NCBI RefSeq assembly: GCF_030654605.1
Contig: NZ_JAURXB010000246.1
Coordinates: 1 to 45,400 of the forward strand
Source of the DNA: Bradyrhizobium sp.
GTDB taxonomy: Bacteria > Pseudomonadota > Alphaproteobacteria > Rhizobiales > Xanthobacteraceae
Reading direction: 5' to 3'
Length of the DNA: 45,400 bases
In this document: positions 10,141-19,859 of the stretch, piece by piece
Layout of the letters: every line of letters starts with the position of its first letter
Position numbering within the stretch: position 1 is the stretch's first letter
Translations under genes and position numbers: made by a program
Notes under the pieces: model-generated
Told to the model about the DNA's origin: nothing
What the model saw: the letters and a program-made list of their open reading frames with translations, nothing else
Databases searched by the model: none

Positions 10141-10188
10141 GAACCTGTTTCCCCAGCCTGCTCTTGTTGGACCCGGGAAATCAGGTTC
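10141..10188 (-). promoter_or_regulatory. hairpin in ilvD 5' leader covering the ribosome binding site
   Basis: In the mRNA sense the sequence folds as GAACCTG-A-TTTCCC pairing with GGGAAACAGGTTC, a 13-bp stem with one bulged A and a 21-nt loop. It ends three bases before the ilvD ATG. The only AG-rich stretch before the start (ACAGG) is in the 3' arm, so folding would hide it. This could reduce or regulate ilvD translation. The pairing is read directly from the sequence; the regulatory role is inference. Confidence 0.5.
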
Positions 10189-10673
10189 CCTTCGCCTTCG
10201 CGAGCGCCGTGGCTGATAGCCTACGAAGGAATGATTTCATTGAGGGGTGTGGCTAAATAGCGGCGCGCGCAAGGGCTTGCTGCAATGACAGTTAAATCTT
10301 CGCCGAGTGTTGCGCATCCGCAACAATCGTGGCGCTTCGGCAACCATCATTCCCGGTGCGTCGCATGCACTCGCCGAAGCTGCCGAGACGTTAGTCGGCT
10401 ACCGCTACGACGCGTAACGCATCCCCACGCGCCTTGGACGAGGGCTTCCGTGACCGGACAACAAGAATGTCGAAAACAACCCCATGTACAGTAACCGATG
10501 CCTGCCACTCCTCGTTTAAAAGCGCCCGCGCTCAAGCCCCAAGGCAAACAGGGTGAAACGCTCTTTAATCTTTTTTGCCTAGCCTTCGCGATGGCGCTGC
10601 CCTATCGCGCCTGTATTTGAGGTCGCAATGCGCAAGGTTCTCATCATCGCTGTTGGATACTGACGTGCCTGTT
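10189..10673. other. non-coding stretch upstream of ilvD
   Basis: About 485 bases lie between the ilvD leader hairpin and the next possible gene. Open frames here are short, lack ribosome binding sites and do not resemble proteins. The ilvD promoter must be in this stretch, but I could not identify convincing -35/-10 boxes. Confidence 0.4.
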
Positions 10674-10835
10674 ATGTCGATGCGACGTTGGGCTTTGTTG
10701 ATCGGTCTCATCCTGATCGGCGCGATCGCCCTGACTTGGTATTTCAACTACCGCAGCAAGTGTCACGGGATCGATGAATGTGCCGCACGGGCCGCGGAAG
10801 GCCATGAACGGGACACACCGACCGAGGAACGCTGA
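10674..10835 (+). CDS. small membrane protein, 53 aa
   Basis: This is a possible 53-residue protein starting MSMRRWALLIGLILIGAIAL, with one transmembrane segment at about residues 5-23. A short polar tail follows with two cysteines (KCHGIDEC) and many charged residues. The ATG at 10674 is chosen because the hydrophobic segment follows directly; a second ATG at 10680 is possible, and the ribosome binding site is poor for both. I do not recognise a family. It sits alone between ilvD and a dispersed repeat region. Confidence 0.45.
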   Translation: MSMRRWALLIGLILIGAIALTWYFNYRSKCHGIDECAARAAEGHERDTPTEER

Positions 10836-10859
10836 CGTCAACTGACTTCGGCCCCACCT

Positions 10860-11380
10860 CCGCATCTTCGATGTCATACCGCATTCAAATATGCGTTCGC
10901 GTTCCCGCGGCGCGGTGCGCCCGAGGTATGGATCGAATTCTGTCCCTCCTGGGAAAAGAGGACGCAGGGAAGACCGGGTGCGCGCTGCACCCACGGTCTC
11001 GTGTGCAAAATGCACTAGAAAAACCGCACACGAGCATACAGGTTCAGCGGAAACACTCCGGCCTTCCCTGCGCAGTGGTTTAAGGCTTATAGGTGCTCTC
11101 CTCGGCGAGCCTTGCACTCTTGCCACCGTTGCTCGCGGTTCAAGAACCGCGAACGTGACACCAGCCTGGGGGTGTCAGGACCACACGATTTCGCCATCCG
11201 CACCCGCGCCGTTCGTCAAAGGCGCATCCGCGTCCACCGCATCCCACCGCGCGTTTCGTGACGATCGCGAGCCGCCCCTCTTGTCGGGTGAGACGGGTAA
11301 ATTTGTACGAGTGATTTGCCCTTCTGGAAAAGCGAAATTTTACCCGACGGGTTAATTTGTCGCAGGTGCGGCACCACTTC
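10860..11380. repeat. probable dispersed repeat region typical of Bradyrhizobium
   Basis: This stretch of about 520 bases has no credible gene. Translated on the minus strand it gives fragments (for example LAIVTKRAVGCGGRGCAF and the segment over 10870-11126) that I recognise from many spurious annotations scattered in Bradyrhizobium genomes. It therefore probably belongs to a dispersed repeat; this rests on memory, not a search. Inside it are a 9-bp inverted repeat at 11133-11152 (TCGCGGTTC-AA-GAACCGCGA) and a direct repeat GACGGGTAAATTTGT / GACGGGTTAATTTGT near 11290 and 11346. The right end touches the stop of the RTX gene. Confidence 0.45.
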
Positions 11381-11387
11381 AATCGAC

Positions 11388-14300
11388 CTACACAAGATAG
11401 AAATCGTCCTGGTTCAGATTGGCCAGCGAGACGTTCTTCAAGAGAATGCTATTGGAGGCATCGAGGGTGATCTGAACATCGGCTCCAACCTGCGCGGAAG
11501 CCGCCTGTACCGCAGCAAAATCGGCAAAGATACCGTCGTGAAATTCAATGACGTCGCCGACGCCGGCTCCGGCCGTGAAATCCACGATAAGGTCCTGACC
11601 GAAATTGGCGGCGAATACGATGTGGTCGTTGCCGGCGCCAGTTGTGAGTGAATCGTCGCCGGCTCCACCGATCAGAATATCATCACCACCGCCGGCCACG
11701 ATTGTATTGGATCCGGTACCGGCGACCAGCGTGTTCGCTCCATTATTACCGGTCAACGTGTAGGTGCCTCCGACCGCTGAGGCATCGAGACTTAGGGCTG
11801 TCGTTCCGGTATTCACACCGGCGGCATTCGAAATTTCGATCTCTTCGATATTCGATATCGTCGGCGTCAGGATCAGCGTTTGGTTCGCAGTCGTCGTCGT
11901 GAACCGGATCACGTCGCTGTCTGCGCCACCATTGATGGTCTCGCCGGGATCGTGAAAATCGGCGTTCGAAATGACAAAAATATCATTGCCAGCGCCGCCA
12001 TCGAGGGAATCCGCACCGTCTCGTCCATCCAGTAAATCCATCGAGCTCGTTCCGACCAAGGTATCCGCCGTGGCAAGACCCTGCTGAACCGTAATCAACC
12101 CACCAGAGGAGTTTTGCGCGGTCAAGCCGGTCGACAGGTCGATTGCACCGCCGACACTATCGAGGTTGAGCACGCCCCAGGGGGCCGACACGTCGAGCTC
12201 CACGTCGTTCGCCGCGAACGATTCAAAAGACGCGATGCGATAGAATGCGATGAGATCCTGAAGATACGCGCCAGTGATGGTCAAAGCGCTTAGCGTCACC
12301 GTACCCGCTGCACTATAAGGCCCGACACCGGCGGTGTCCCCGGCATTTTGCAACCCGCGCAATTGGATCGCCTTCTGCGCGCCAACGCCCGCGTCGTGGA
12401 TCGACACGCGATCAAGCGTCAGATCGCCGTTGAAGCCATACAACAATACGTCGCCGCGGCCGTTCGCCCCTGTTGCCTGGGTCGCATTGCCCAAGAATTC
12501 GGAATTCAGGATTGAAACCGCGCCGATTGTATCTGTCAGAACCGGAGTGGAGCCGTTGCCGGCACGGATATAGGCAAAGCCGTTGACCCCGGCATTGGAT
12601 ATCAGAACGTTGTCGAGCGCTACTTCGCCGGCAAGCGAGTCAGAGCTGGCAGAAACAAAGACGCCGTACTGCCGACCCGTTGCGTCTACGGCCAGATCCT
12701 GCAGCGTCAGGGCGCCGTTAAGTACACCAGCGACCGTAATCTGGCCATTCAACGTCGTCGCGGACGCGCCCGAACGTCCGGCTCCATCCAGGGTAAGCGA
12801 CTTGCCGTTGATGGACAGATTCTCGTTGAACTCGCCCGAAGCGAGCAACACGACATCGCCGCTTGCCGCCGCATCGACGGCAGACTGGACTGACTGGAAT
12901 CCGCCGATGTTCGCCCCGAGCTGGTCTACCAGCAGATAGTTGACACCTTCGACGACGACCTTCTCGATCCCCTGCAGATTGTCGGTGGTCGTGCCATCCG
13001 TGACGGTCCACTTCCCATCCTGGAACAAGACCGTCCACCCGACGCCATAGCCGGTCGCGGTATCCACACCAGTTCCACCGTCGAGAATATCCGCGTCGGC
13101 GCCCCCGTCCAGCACATCATCGCCGCCAAGACCACGAAGTGTATCCGCGCCCGAAGCTCCCGACAGCGCATCCGCCCCTTCAGTGCCGGTGACATCGTCG
13201 ACGGCAAATTTGAAGTTATGCTCCTGTAGATCGCCGAGGTTCATTTCCTCAAGCCGGATAGAACGCTCGCTATCGATGGTGATCAGAACATCCGAGCCGT
13301 CCTGCTGGCTCGCAGCCAGAACATGCGCAAAGGACGAAAATCCGTTGATGGTGTTGCCGAATTCGATGACATCGCTGTAGTAATTTAAAACGTCGAAGCC
13401 CTCGACGAGGTCGTGGCCGAAGTCGCCGCTGAATACGAAGCGATCCGTATAGAACGAACTACTCGAGAGCAGATCGTCGCCCGCGCCGCCGTCTATGATG
13501 TTCGCGCCGTCCTCGTCGGTTATGTGATCGTTGCCGCTGCCACCGTACAGAATATCGTCGCCGTATCCTCCATCGATGACATCGTTGCCGTCACCGGCGG
13601 CGATAGTGTCATTGAAACCCGTCCCCGCAATTGAATCGTCACCCGAGGTGATTTCCGCGGCAATGAGTTGCTCTCTGATCGCCTGTCCGGTCCAGAGCGC
13701 ATTATTTGCAAAGCGAAACTCTTCGACCGCCTGCCAGTCCGAGTTCAGCTGACCCGACAACCGGATTGAATCGCCGCCGACACCAACCGTCAGAATGACA
13801 TCGTCGCCATCCCGCGTGATCGCGACGTCGCCGGCATTGACGCCTGAGCCGAACTGGACCGCGTCCACATCATCCGCATTTCCGAAGTCGGCGATTTGAT
13901 CGACGCCATCGCCAAATCCGAACAGATAGATATCGTCGCCCTGTTGGCCGGACAGATAGTCGTCGCCTCGCCCCCCTGCAGTGTGTCAGAGCCGGAACCG
14001 CCCTCCAGCATATCGTTGCCGGAACCTCCGTAAACGAGGTCGTTGCCCTCGCTGCCATAAACCGTATCGTTTCCATCGGCGGCACTGATGATGTCGTTAA
14101 AGCCGGAGCCGGAGATAATGTCATCTCCGTTAGAGATTTGCGCCGCGACAAGTTGTGCCGCGATAGCTTCTGCTGCCCACACCACTCCGTTAGAGAAATG
14201 GAATTCCTCGACTGCCTGCGCTTTGCTCCACATCTGTCCCGAGAGCTGGATGGAGTCGCCGTTGCTCCCAATCAGCAGAATGACATCGCTGCCCACGCCG

Positions 14301-17143
14301 CTTATCGTTACGTCCTCGGCCGCGATGCCCGCCCCAAACACTAGAATGTCTACGTCTTCGAGGCTTCCGGAATCGGAAATTTGATCCGCTCCGTCTCCAA
14401 TGTTGAACACGTAGACATCATTGCCGCTGCCACCACTGAGTTGATCCGCATCCAGGCCACCCTGCAGCGTGTCAGAACCGTCTTCTCCCATCAGCGTATC
14501 GGACCCGGAGCCTCCGTGGAGCACGTCGTTCCCAAGGCCCCCCATAACGAAGTCGCTTCCATCGCCGAGATTGACGACGTCGCCCCACACCGTGCCTAGC
14601 ACATAGTCGTCGCCGGCCGTAATTTGCGCAGCAAGAATCAGGTCCTGCAGGATGGTGCTGGTCCAGGTCACACCATTGGAAAACTCGATCGTTTCTATCC
14701 CATATTCACTCCCAAGGAGCTGATTTGACAGATGGATAGAGTCGCCATTGGCACCGACCGCGAGGTTTACGTTCCTGCCGTTGACAGAGACCGTTACGTC
14801 AGATGCCGTGATGTCCGCGCCAAAGACGATAGTGTCTATATCGGCAGCATTGCCGAACTCTGAAATGTCATCACTTCCGTCCCCTTGATTGAAGACGTAC
14901 GTATCGTTCTCAGACCCGCCCCCCAGCGAATCGTCGCCTTGTCCTCCTTCGAGGATGTCGGAGCCGGCTCCGCCGTCCAGCTGGTCCTCTCCCTGGCCTC
15001 CGTCGAGGTGATCGTCGCCTGTCTGGCCAAACAGTTCATCATTGTCGCCATTTCCAGAAACAAAATCGTTGCCGCTGCCGCCGTCGAGGAAGTCGCTACC
15101 ACTCCCTCCGCGTATCGTATCCGATCCACCCATGGAGAAGGCTGTGTCGTTCCCATCGCCCATTTCCATAACATCGTCGCCGCCGCCGCCGCGCCAATTA
15201 TCATCGTCGCCGTTATTCCCATCGGGAGCTCCCGGGACAGCAAGATTAATACCGAAATCCCCGGATTTGAAATCCTTGATCGCAAACAGTACGTCCCGGT
15301 AGGGGTAAACAGCGGTCACGACCAGGTATTGATGGGCCACGCCCTCTTCCATTACCTCAATGAGGGCAGCCATCGAGCTGTTGCTGTTTCCCCAAACCAA
15401 TACGTCATTGATGTTTGTCGGCCCCGACCATCCGCCTGCATAAGAGGTGGAAAAATACGATGATCCGGTCCATTGATACCAAACATTGAGATTCCCATTG
15501 CCATCGGAATCTTTGACGATATCGACGAGATTCAGGCTGTTCTTGTAGTAACTAAAATCACGGGAAGCCAAAGGGACGAATGCGCCGTGTTGACCCTGAA
15601 AACCTGATATATTGTACGTGTCGGACCCGGCGCCGCCACTCAGCACATCTGAAACGCCATCGTTCCACGCGCGATAGTATTGATCATTGAGTGCACCGTT
15701 GCTTCGGTTTCCTCCCGTCAGATCGTCTGCACCGTCTCCGCCGAAAATGGTGTCCTTGCCGAATCCCCCTATGATCGTGTCCTGACCGAGAGCCCCGTGG
15801 ATCGTATCGTTGCCGGCGTCGCCGTACAGAAAATTCTGACCGACGTCATTCTCTCCGGGAACGTCTGATCCAGCGGTAATGACGTCATCGTTCTCGCCGC
15901 CCCGGATCGTATCCTCGCCAAGTCCGCCCGTAAGGTTATCCTTGCCTATCCCGCCGTTGATAACGTCGTCTCCGTCATGACCATAAATATAGTCATCGCC
16001 GTTTTCGCCGTGCAGCTGATCTCCGCCGCCACCGCCAAAGATCCTGTCTTTTCCCTGGCCACCAAAAATTTCGTCGGCATCGCCGAGGGGCGCATTGTTG
16101 CCTATATCCCCCCACAGCACGTCGTCGCCATTTCCAGCACGGATGTTATCCGCTCCCAACCCGCCATACGCGTAGACCTTTCCAAACGAGCCGAGATCCA
16201 GATGGTCAACGCCGGTGCTGCCAAAGGCAGCCACCACAGGCGCTCCCGGTTCGATGTTGACCATCTTTCCGTCGATGATGATCGCGCTTTTCGGCAGAGC
16301 GATCGTAATCGTCCCGGAACCGACTGGCAGCTTCAACGCAATCTTCGCACTGGTCTGCAGAATCGTGAACTGATCGAAATACGGCGCGAGAACGTCTTTG
16401 TTGACCGCGCTCTGTCCGCTCCCGGTCTCGGCGCCGGACCAGTTGCCCACCGTCTCGGCGGTAACTCCAAGTGTCACGGCAATCAGTTCCGTCACATCCG
16501 GCTGAAGAATGTCGTAACTCGTGACCAGCACCTTGTTGACGTAAATATTCGCGCGCGATCCGACATCCGGTTTCACCGGCGCTTCCGCATTGGCTCGCCC
16601 CACGAGTGTATTCACAGCCTCGATTTCGGTCAGTCCCTGACCTTGAAGCCCGTCACGGTACATAATCCCGGATGACGCAACTCCGCTGGAATTGACGATC
16701 TCGAGTCTAGTGGGAGCAATGTCAAAGTAGGCCTGAGCCTCGTAAAACGCGGGCCCGACGAAATTCTCCCATAGAAAAACAGCGCCCGTAAGGCCGACGA
16801 CGGTACCCACTGCGACGGCCGCTGTTGTTCCGATGAAAGGAGCCAGGAGTGTTGCTACAACCGGCAAAAAAAAGGCGCCCATGCCCGCCTGCGACACATT
16901 CGATACTAAAAATCTAACTCCGTCCAGAAAGACAAAGTCACCGTCGCGAACGATAATAATCTCGTGCAGCTCTTGCGCCGTACTCGCTGCCCCAAATGGC
17001 AGGAAGGCAAACCTCAACGTGCGGGAAGTTGTACCGTTGTCGTAGATGTCTTTGAAGGCCTGATCGAGGAGCTGTAGAATGTAGGGGTGGGTTTCTTCAA
17101 CGGTGCGAGGAGTAGCGATATAAAATTCAGGTGTAGCCGGCAT
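11388..17143 (-). pseudogene. giant RTX calcium-binding secreted protein, split by a one-base frameshift
   Basis: This is one gene of about 1918 codons if a single base is restored. As it stands the N-terminal frame runs 17143 to 13790 and the C-terminal frame 13868 to 11388. The break is at a run of six C (13971-13976; six G in the coding strand); with seven G the text would read QGGRGDDYLSG and continue in frame. The N-terminal 300 residues hold a hydrophobic segment (about 90-145) and no recognised domain. Then come many GGxGxDxUx calcium-binding nonapeptides, three tandem modules of about 160 residues, a right-handed beta-helix-like insert (around SVQSAVDAAASGDVVLLASG), and a C-terminal RTX block ending DDFYLV, as in type I secretion substrates. 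Start ATG 17143 has AGAGGA seven bases upstream. No ABC exporter genes are in the window. It may be a true mutation, phase variation or a sequencing error. Confidence 0.85.
13450..14910 (-). repeat. three tandem ~485-bp modules within the RTX gene
   Basis: Three successive modules of about 161 residues share the pattern YVFN-GDG-D-IS, then D-D-FG--I-A-DVTIS, GDSI-LS-Q, EEF-FSNGV-W, AAQIT-GDD, and a short RTX block. They begin near 14910, 14415 and 13930 on the minus strand. This matches the haemolysin-type calcium-binding related domain that often separates RTX blocks. The frameshift tract lies at the start of the third module. Confidence 0.75.
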
Positions 17144-17370
17144 AGAACATTCCTCTCACACAACATCGAATGCGGTGTTTCAGAACTTGTTATCAACTAC
17201 AAGGCGAATATTTGCGTCTGCAAGATTTCCACGACAACTCTCCGTCCAGCCCCAAAAAATGAAAATGATGCAAGAAAACTAGTTCAATATTTACAAATTA
17301 GGCGACGACGTTTTTCTCAGCCGACTGATCTTTTCGAGAATTTCAAGTCGGCGCGCGTCATTCGCAAGCC

Positions 17371-17835
17371 TCAATATGTAGTCAAGAATACGCGATCGCT
17401 GTCCAGCACGGGCAGCGCGATATGCCCGTTCGCCGGATGCATGAGTAGCAGGTAGGTTTTTCCAACCTCGGCCGTGAGCTTCACGCTCGTAATGCCAACG
17501 GGCAGCGGCATGCCCGATGGCAGCTCGATAAATTCAAGCTCGATGCGGCGAGTGGGCACGCCGACATATTCGATGTGCTGCAAGCGTCCGTAAGAAAATC
17601 GACCAAAATAGATCGGTGACAAAAACTGCACCGTGAGTGACACCAGAATAATGCGCAGAAATATGAGTGAAATTATTCCCCACAACATCCAGGAAAGTGC
17701 ATCCTTGCACCAATAGGTGATAGCGGCCATTGTGATGGCCCAGACCGCAAGTTCCCGGCGGACAAATACGGTGGAAAGCGAACCATGCCGACGAAAACGG
17801 TTGAGATCGCGAACAAATTCGGAAATCAGCAGCAT
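17371..17835 (-). CDS. membrane protein of unknown function
   Basis: This 154-residue protein has two hydrophobic stretches (about residues 30-45, LAVWAITMAAITYW, and 50-72, LWGIISLIFLRIILVSLTVQFL) followed by a soluble C-terminal half rich in beta-type residues. I do not recognise a family. It follows the duplicated-domain secreted protein gene by 46 bp on the same strand and precedes the RTX gene by 227 bp. A link to the RTX protein, such as secretion or modification, cannot be shown. The ribosome binding site is weak. Confidence 0.6.
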   Translation of the reverse strand: MLLISEFVRDLNRFRRHGSLSTVFVRRELAVWAITMAAITYWCKDALSWMLWGIISLIFLRIILVSLTVQFLSPIYFGRFSYGRLQHIEYVGVPTRRIELEFIELPSGMPLPVGITSVKLTAEVGKTYLLLMHPANGHIALPVLDSDRVFLTTY

Positions 17836-17881
17836 GGCCCGACTTTGTATGCTGGCGCGCGACGCGAAGGGGCGCTTCTTG

Positions 17882-18595
17882 CTATAAACCTTCGTAGAGC
17901 ATCAGCACCGATCCGGCCTCGACTCGCTTGCATTGATAGACTTTCGTGGGCCTACTACTGTCGTTGGGTACGCTTTTCCAAGTTACTGTCCCGTCGCGGC
18001 TATCCCATACCAGATGGAACTTCGGAGCAATGCCGACAGAAAACTCGGTGCGATACTCGCTCGCGCTTTGGATTTCTCCGGGATGCACGCTTTGACTTTC
18101 CAGGGTCAGCATAACGACCTTTCTAGTTTTACGATCCAGCGTGAAAAAAGCGGTCAGAGAATTCGAGGGGTCCGTGGCGCAACGTAACGAGAACAGCCCT
18201 GCGCCTTGCTCCGTCGTTGGCGACAGGTCGTCAGATTCCGACAGCAAGGTTCTTGGCTCGACTATTGCACAGCGATGAATCAGGAAAGGGCGGATTGGAT
18301 CTGCCGAAATTCCAGCCCAAGTCATCCTCCTTCTCTGCCGTTCCCAGACCAGATCAATGTTCCCGTAATCAGCTTTAATAGAGAACTCGATTTGATCGTC
18401 GTTGGCGCTTTTGATTTGCCCGGCATGGAAGCTCCTCATGGAACTCTCGAACACCACCCGCTTTGAGTCTAGATCAAATGTAGCAAAGTAAGGCTTTGGC
18501 GTCTTATCGTCGGCACAGCGAATGGAAATCGGCTCGGCTTCGGCCGCGGACCACGGTCCCAGGAAAAAAAGAATCAGTGCAACACAGCGCCTCAT
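17882..18595 (-). CDS. secreted protein with two tandem copies of an unknown domain
   Basis: This 237-residue protein has a signal peptide (MRRCVALILFFLGPWSAAEA) and then two copies of a domain of about 90 residues. Copy 1 starts ISIRCADD and has HAGQIKSANDDQIEFSI and LVWERQRRRMTWAGI, ending HRCAIVEP. Copy 2 starts FSLRCATD and has HPGEIQSASEYRTEFSV and LVWDSRDGTVTWKSV, ending YQCKRVEA. Each copy has one cysteine near each end, suggesting an internal disulfide. I do not recognise the family; the duplication is visible directly. It is probably periplasmic or extracellular, and may be co-transcribed with the membrane protein gene that follows. Confidence 0.7.
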   Translation of the reverse strand: MRRCVALILFFLGPWSAAEAEPISIRCADDKTPKPYFATFDLDSKRVVFESSMRSFHAGQIKSANDDQIEFSIKADYGNIDLVWERQRRRMTWAGISADPIRPFLIHRCAIVEPRTLLSESDDLSPTTEQGAGLFSLRCATDPSNSLTAFFTLDRKTRKVVMLTLESQSVHPGEIQSASEYRTEFSVGIAPKFHLVWDSRDGTVTWKSVPNDSSRPTKVYQCKRVEAGSVLMLYEGL

Positions 18596-18828
18596 CGTCT
18601 GCTCCTTGCCTCCTGCTCAAAACGAACTGAATCACTCGGTACGCGCCAGCCTCGCTCGAATCCCTGAACACTTCCTCCCAAAATATCCGAAAATTTGTTC
18701 TATCTAAGATCGCGTCGAAAGCAGGCTGCCCGTTCTGGTCAGGTCGCTCGTCGAATTGATCTGCCACTTCCGATTTGTCCGTCCACGCCCGCCACCTAAC
18801 GATCAATCGTCACGGTTGAAGCGCGGGC

Positions 18829-19800
18829 CTAATCCACCTTCACATTGGCGGCCTTGATCATCGGCCACCACTTTGCGATCTCGGCCTTCTGCCAGTCGCC
18901 GAGCGCCTGCGGCGACAGTCTGTCCTTTGGGGGCTTCGCCAGGCCGAGTTTTTCCAGCTGCGTGCGCACCGCGGCATCGTTCAGTGCATCGACGGCGGCG
19001 GTGTTGAGCTTGGCGACGATGTCCTTCGGCGTGCCCTTCGGCACCCACAGGCCGGACCACAGCGTCATGTGAAACCCGGGCAACCCCGCTTCGTCGGTGG
19101 TCGGAATATCAGGCGCGGAGTCAGCGCGCTTGGTGTCGGTGACGGCGTAGCCACGAATCTTGCCGGCGCGCACCTGGTTGATGGAATTGGAAAGCTGATC
19201 GAACATGACATCGATCTGGCCGGCGACGAGATCGTTCATCGCGGGTCCGGTGCCGCGATACGGCACATACTGCAGTTTGATGCCGGTGGCGTTCTCGAAG
19301 TAGAGCCCGGCAATGTGACTACCCGAGCCAGCGCCGGCAGTGCCAGTCGCGGCCGGCGCACCCCTCTCCTTCAGCCATGCGATCAGTTCCTTGAGCGATT
19401 TGGCCGGAATCGCGTTCTTGCTGACGACGATCATTGGATTGCTCGGCAGTAGAACCACCGGCTCGAGATCGGTCACGAGGTCGTAGCCGAGCTTGTACAC
19501 TGCGCCGTTGGCGACGTGGGTACCGAGATGACCGAAGCTGATGGTGTAACCGTCCGGCGACGAGCGCAATGCCCGTCCGACCCCGATCGATCCGCCCGCT
19601 CCGGTCACGTTCTCAATCAGCACGGTTTCGCCGAGCGTGGTCTTCATGCGCTCGGCCAGGATCCGCGCCATGACGTCGGACGGCCCGCCGGCGGCGAACG
19701 GCACCACGATGGTGATGGGTCGCGACGGGAAATTCTGCGCATGTGCGATGCCACCGAATGCGAGCATCGCAGTCAGCGCAGCCAGGATCGTTCTTCGCAT
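18829..19800 (-). CDS. tripartite tricarboxylate transporter substrate-binding protein (Bug family)
   Basis: This 323-residue periplasmic binding protein is of the TctC/Bug type. It has a signal peptide ending GIAHA and the family's start of the mature protein, FPSRPITIVVPFAAGGPSD. Also visible are VENVTGAGGSIG-type and HLGTHVANGAVYKLGYDLVTDLEPVVLL segments, YVPYRGTGPAMNDLVAGQIDVMFDQ, and the C-terminal lobe. Such proteins bind small organic acids; the ligand is unknown. The TctA/TctB membrane subunits are not here, which is common for Bug proteins. The ATG at 19800 has a strong GGGGGAGG just upstream. The gene lies 59 bp downstream of the threonine synthase gene on the same strand. Confidence 0.93.
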   Translation of the reverse strand: MRRTILAALTAMLAFGGIAHAQNFPSRPITIVVPFAAGGPSDVMARILAERMKTTLGETVLIENVTGAGGSIGVGRALRSSPDGYTISFGHLGTHVANGAVYKLGYDLVTDLEPVVLLPSNPMIVVSKNAIPAKSLKELIAWLKERGAPAATGTAGAGSGSHIAGLYFENATGIKLQYVPYRGTGPAMNDLVAGQIDVMFDQLSNSINQVRAGKIRGYAVTDTKRADSAPDIPTTDEAGLPGFHMTLWSGLWVPKGTPKDIVAKLNTAAVDALNDAAVRTQLEKLGLAKPPKDRLSPQALGDWQKAEIAKWWPMIKAANVKVD

Positions 19801-19859
19801 GCTATCCTCCCCCTTGTGCCGCACCATTCTGACGATGTATTGCGGCCTGAAACGATGGA

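Noticed and set aside
11700..16200. CRISPR-like regular repeats
   Set aside because: The periodic signal is from RTX nonapeptide coding repeats that vary in sequence; no constant direct repeats with unique spacers are present anywhere in the window.
11400..17100. Many plus-strand open frames across the RTX gene
   Set aside because: They are shadows of the repetitive coding strand and contain no domains.
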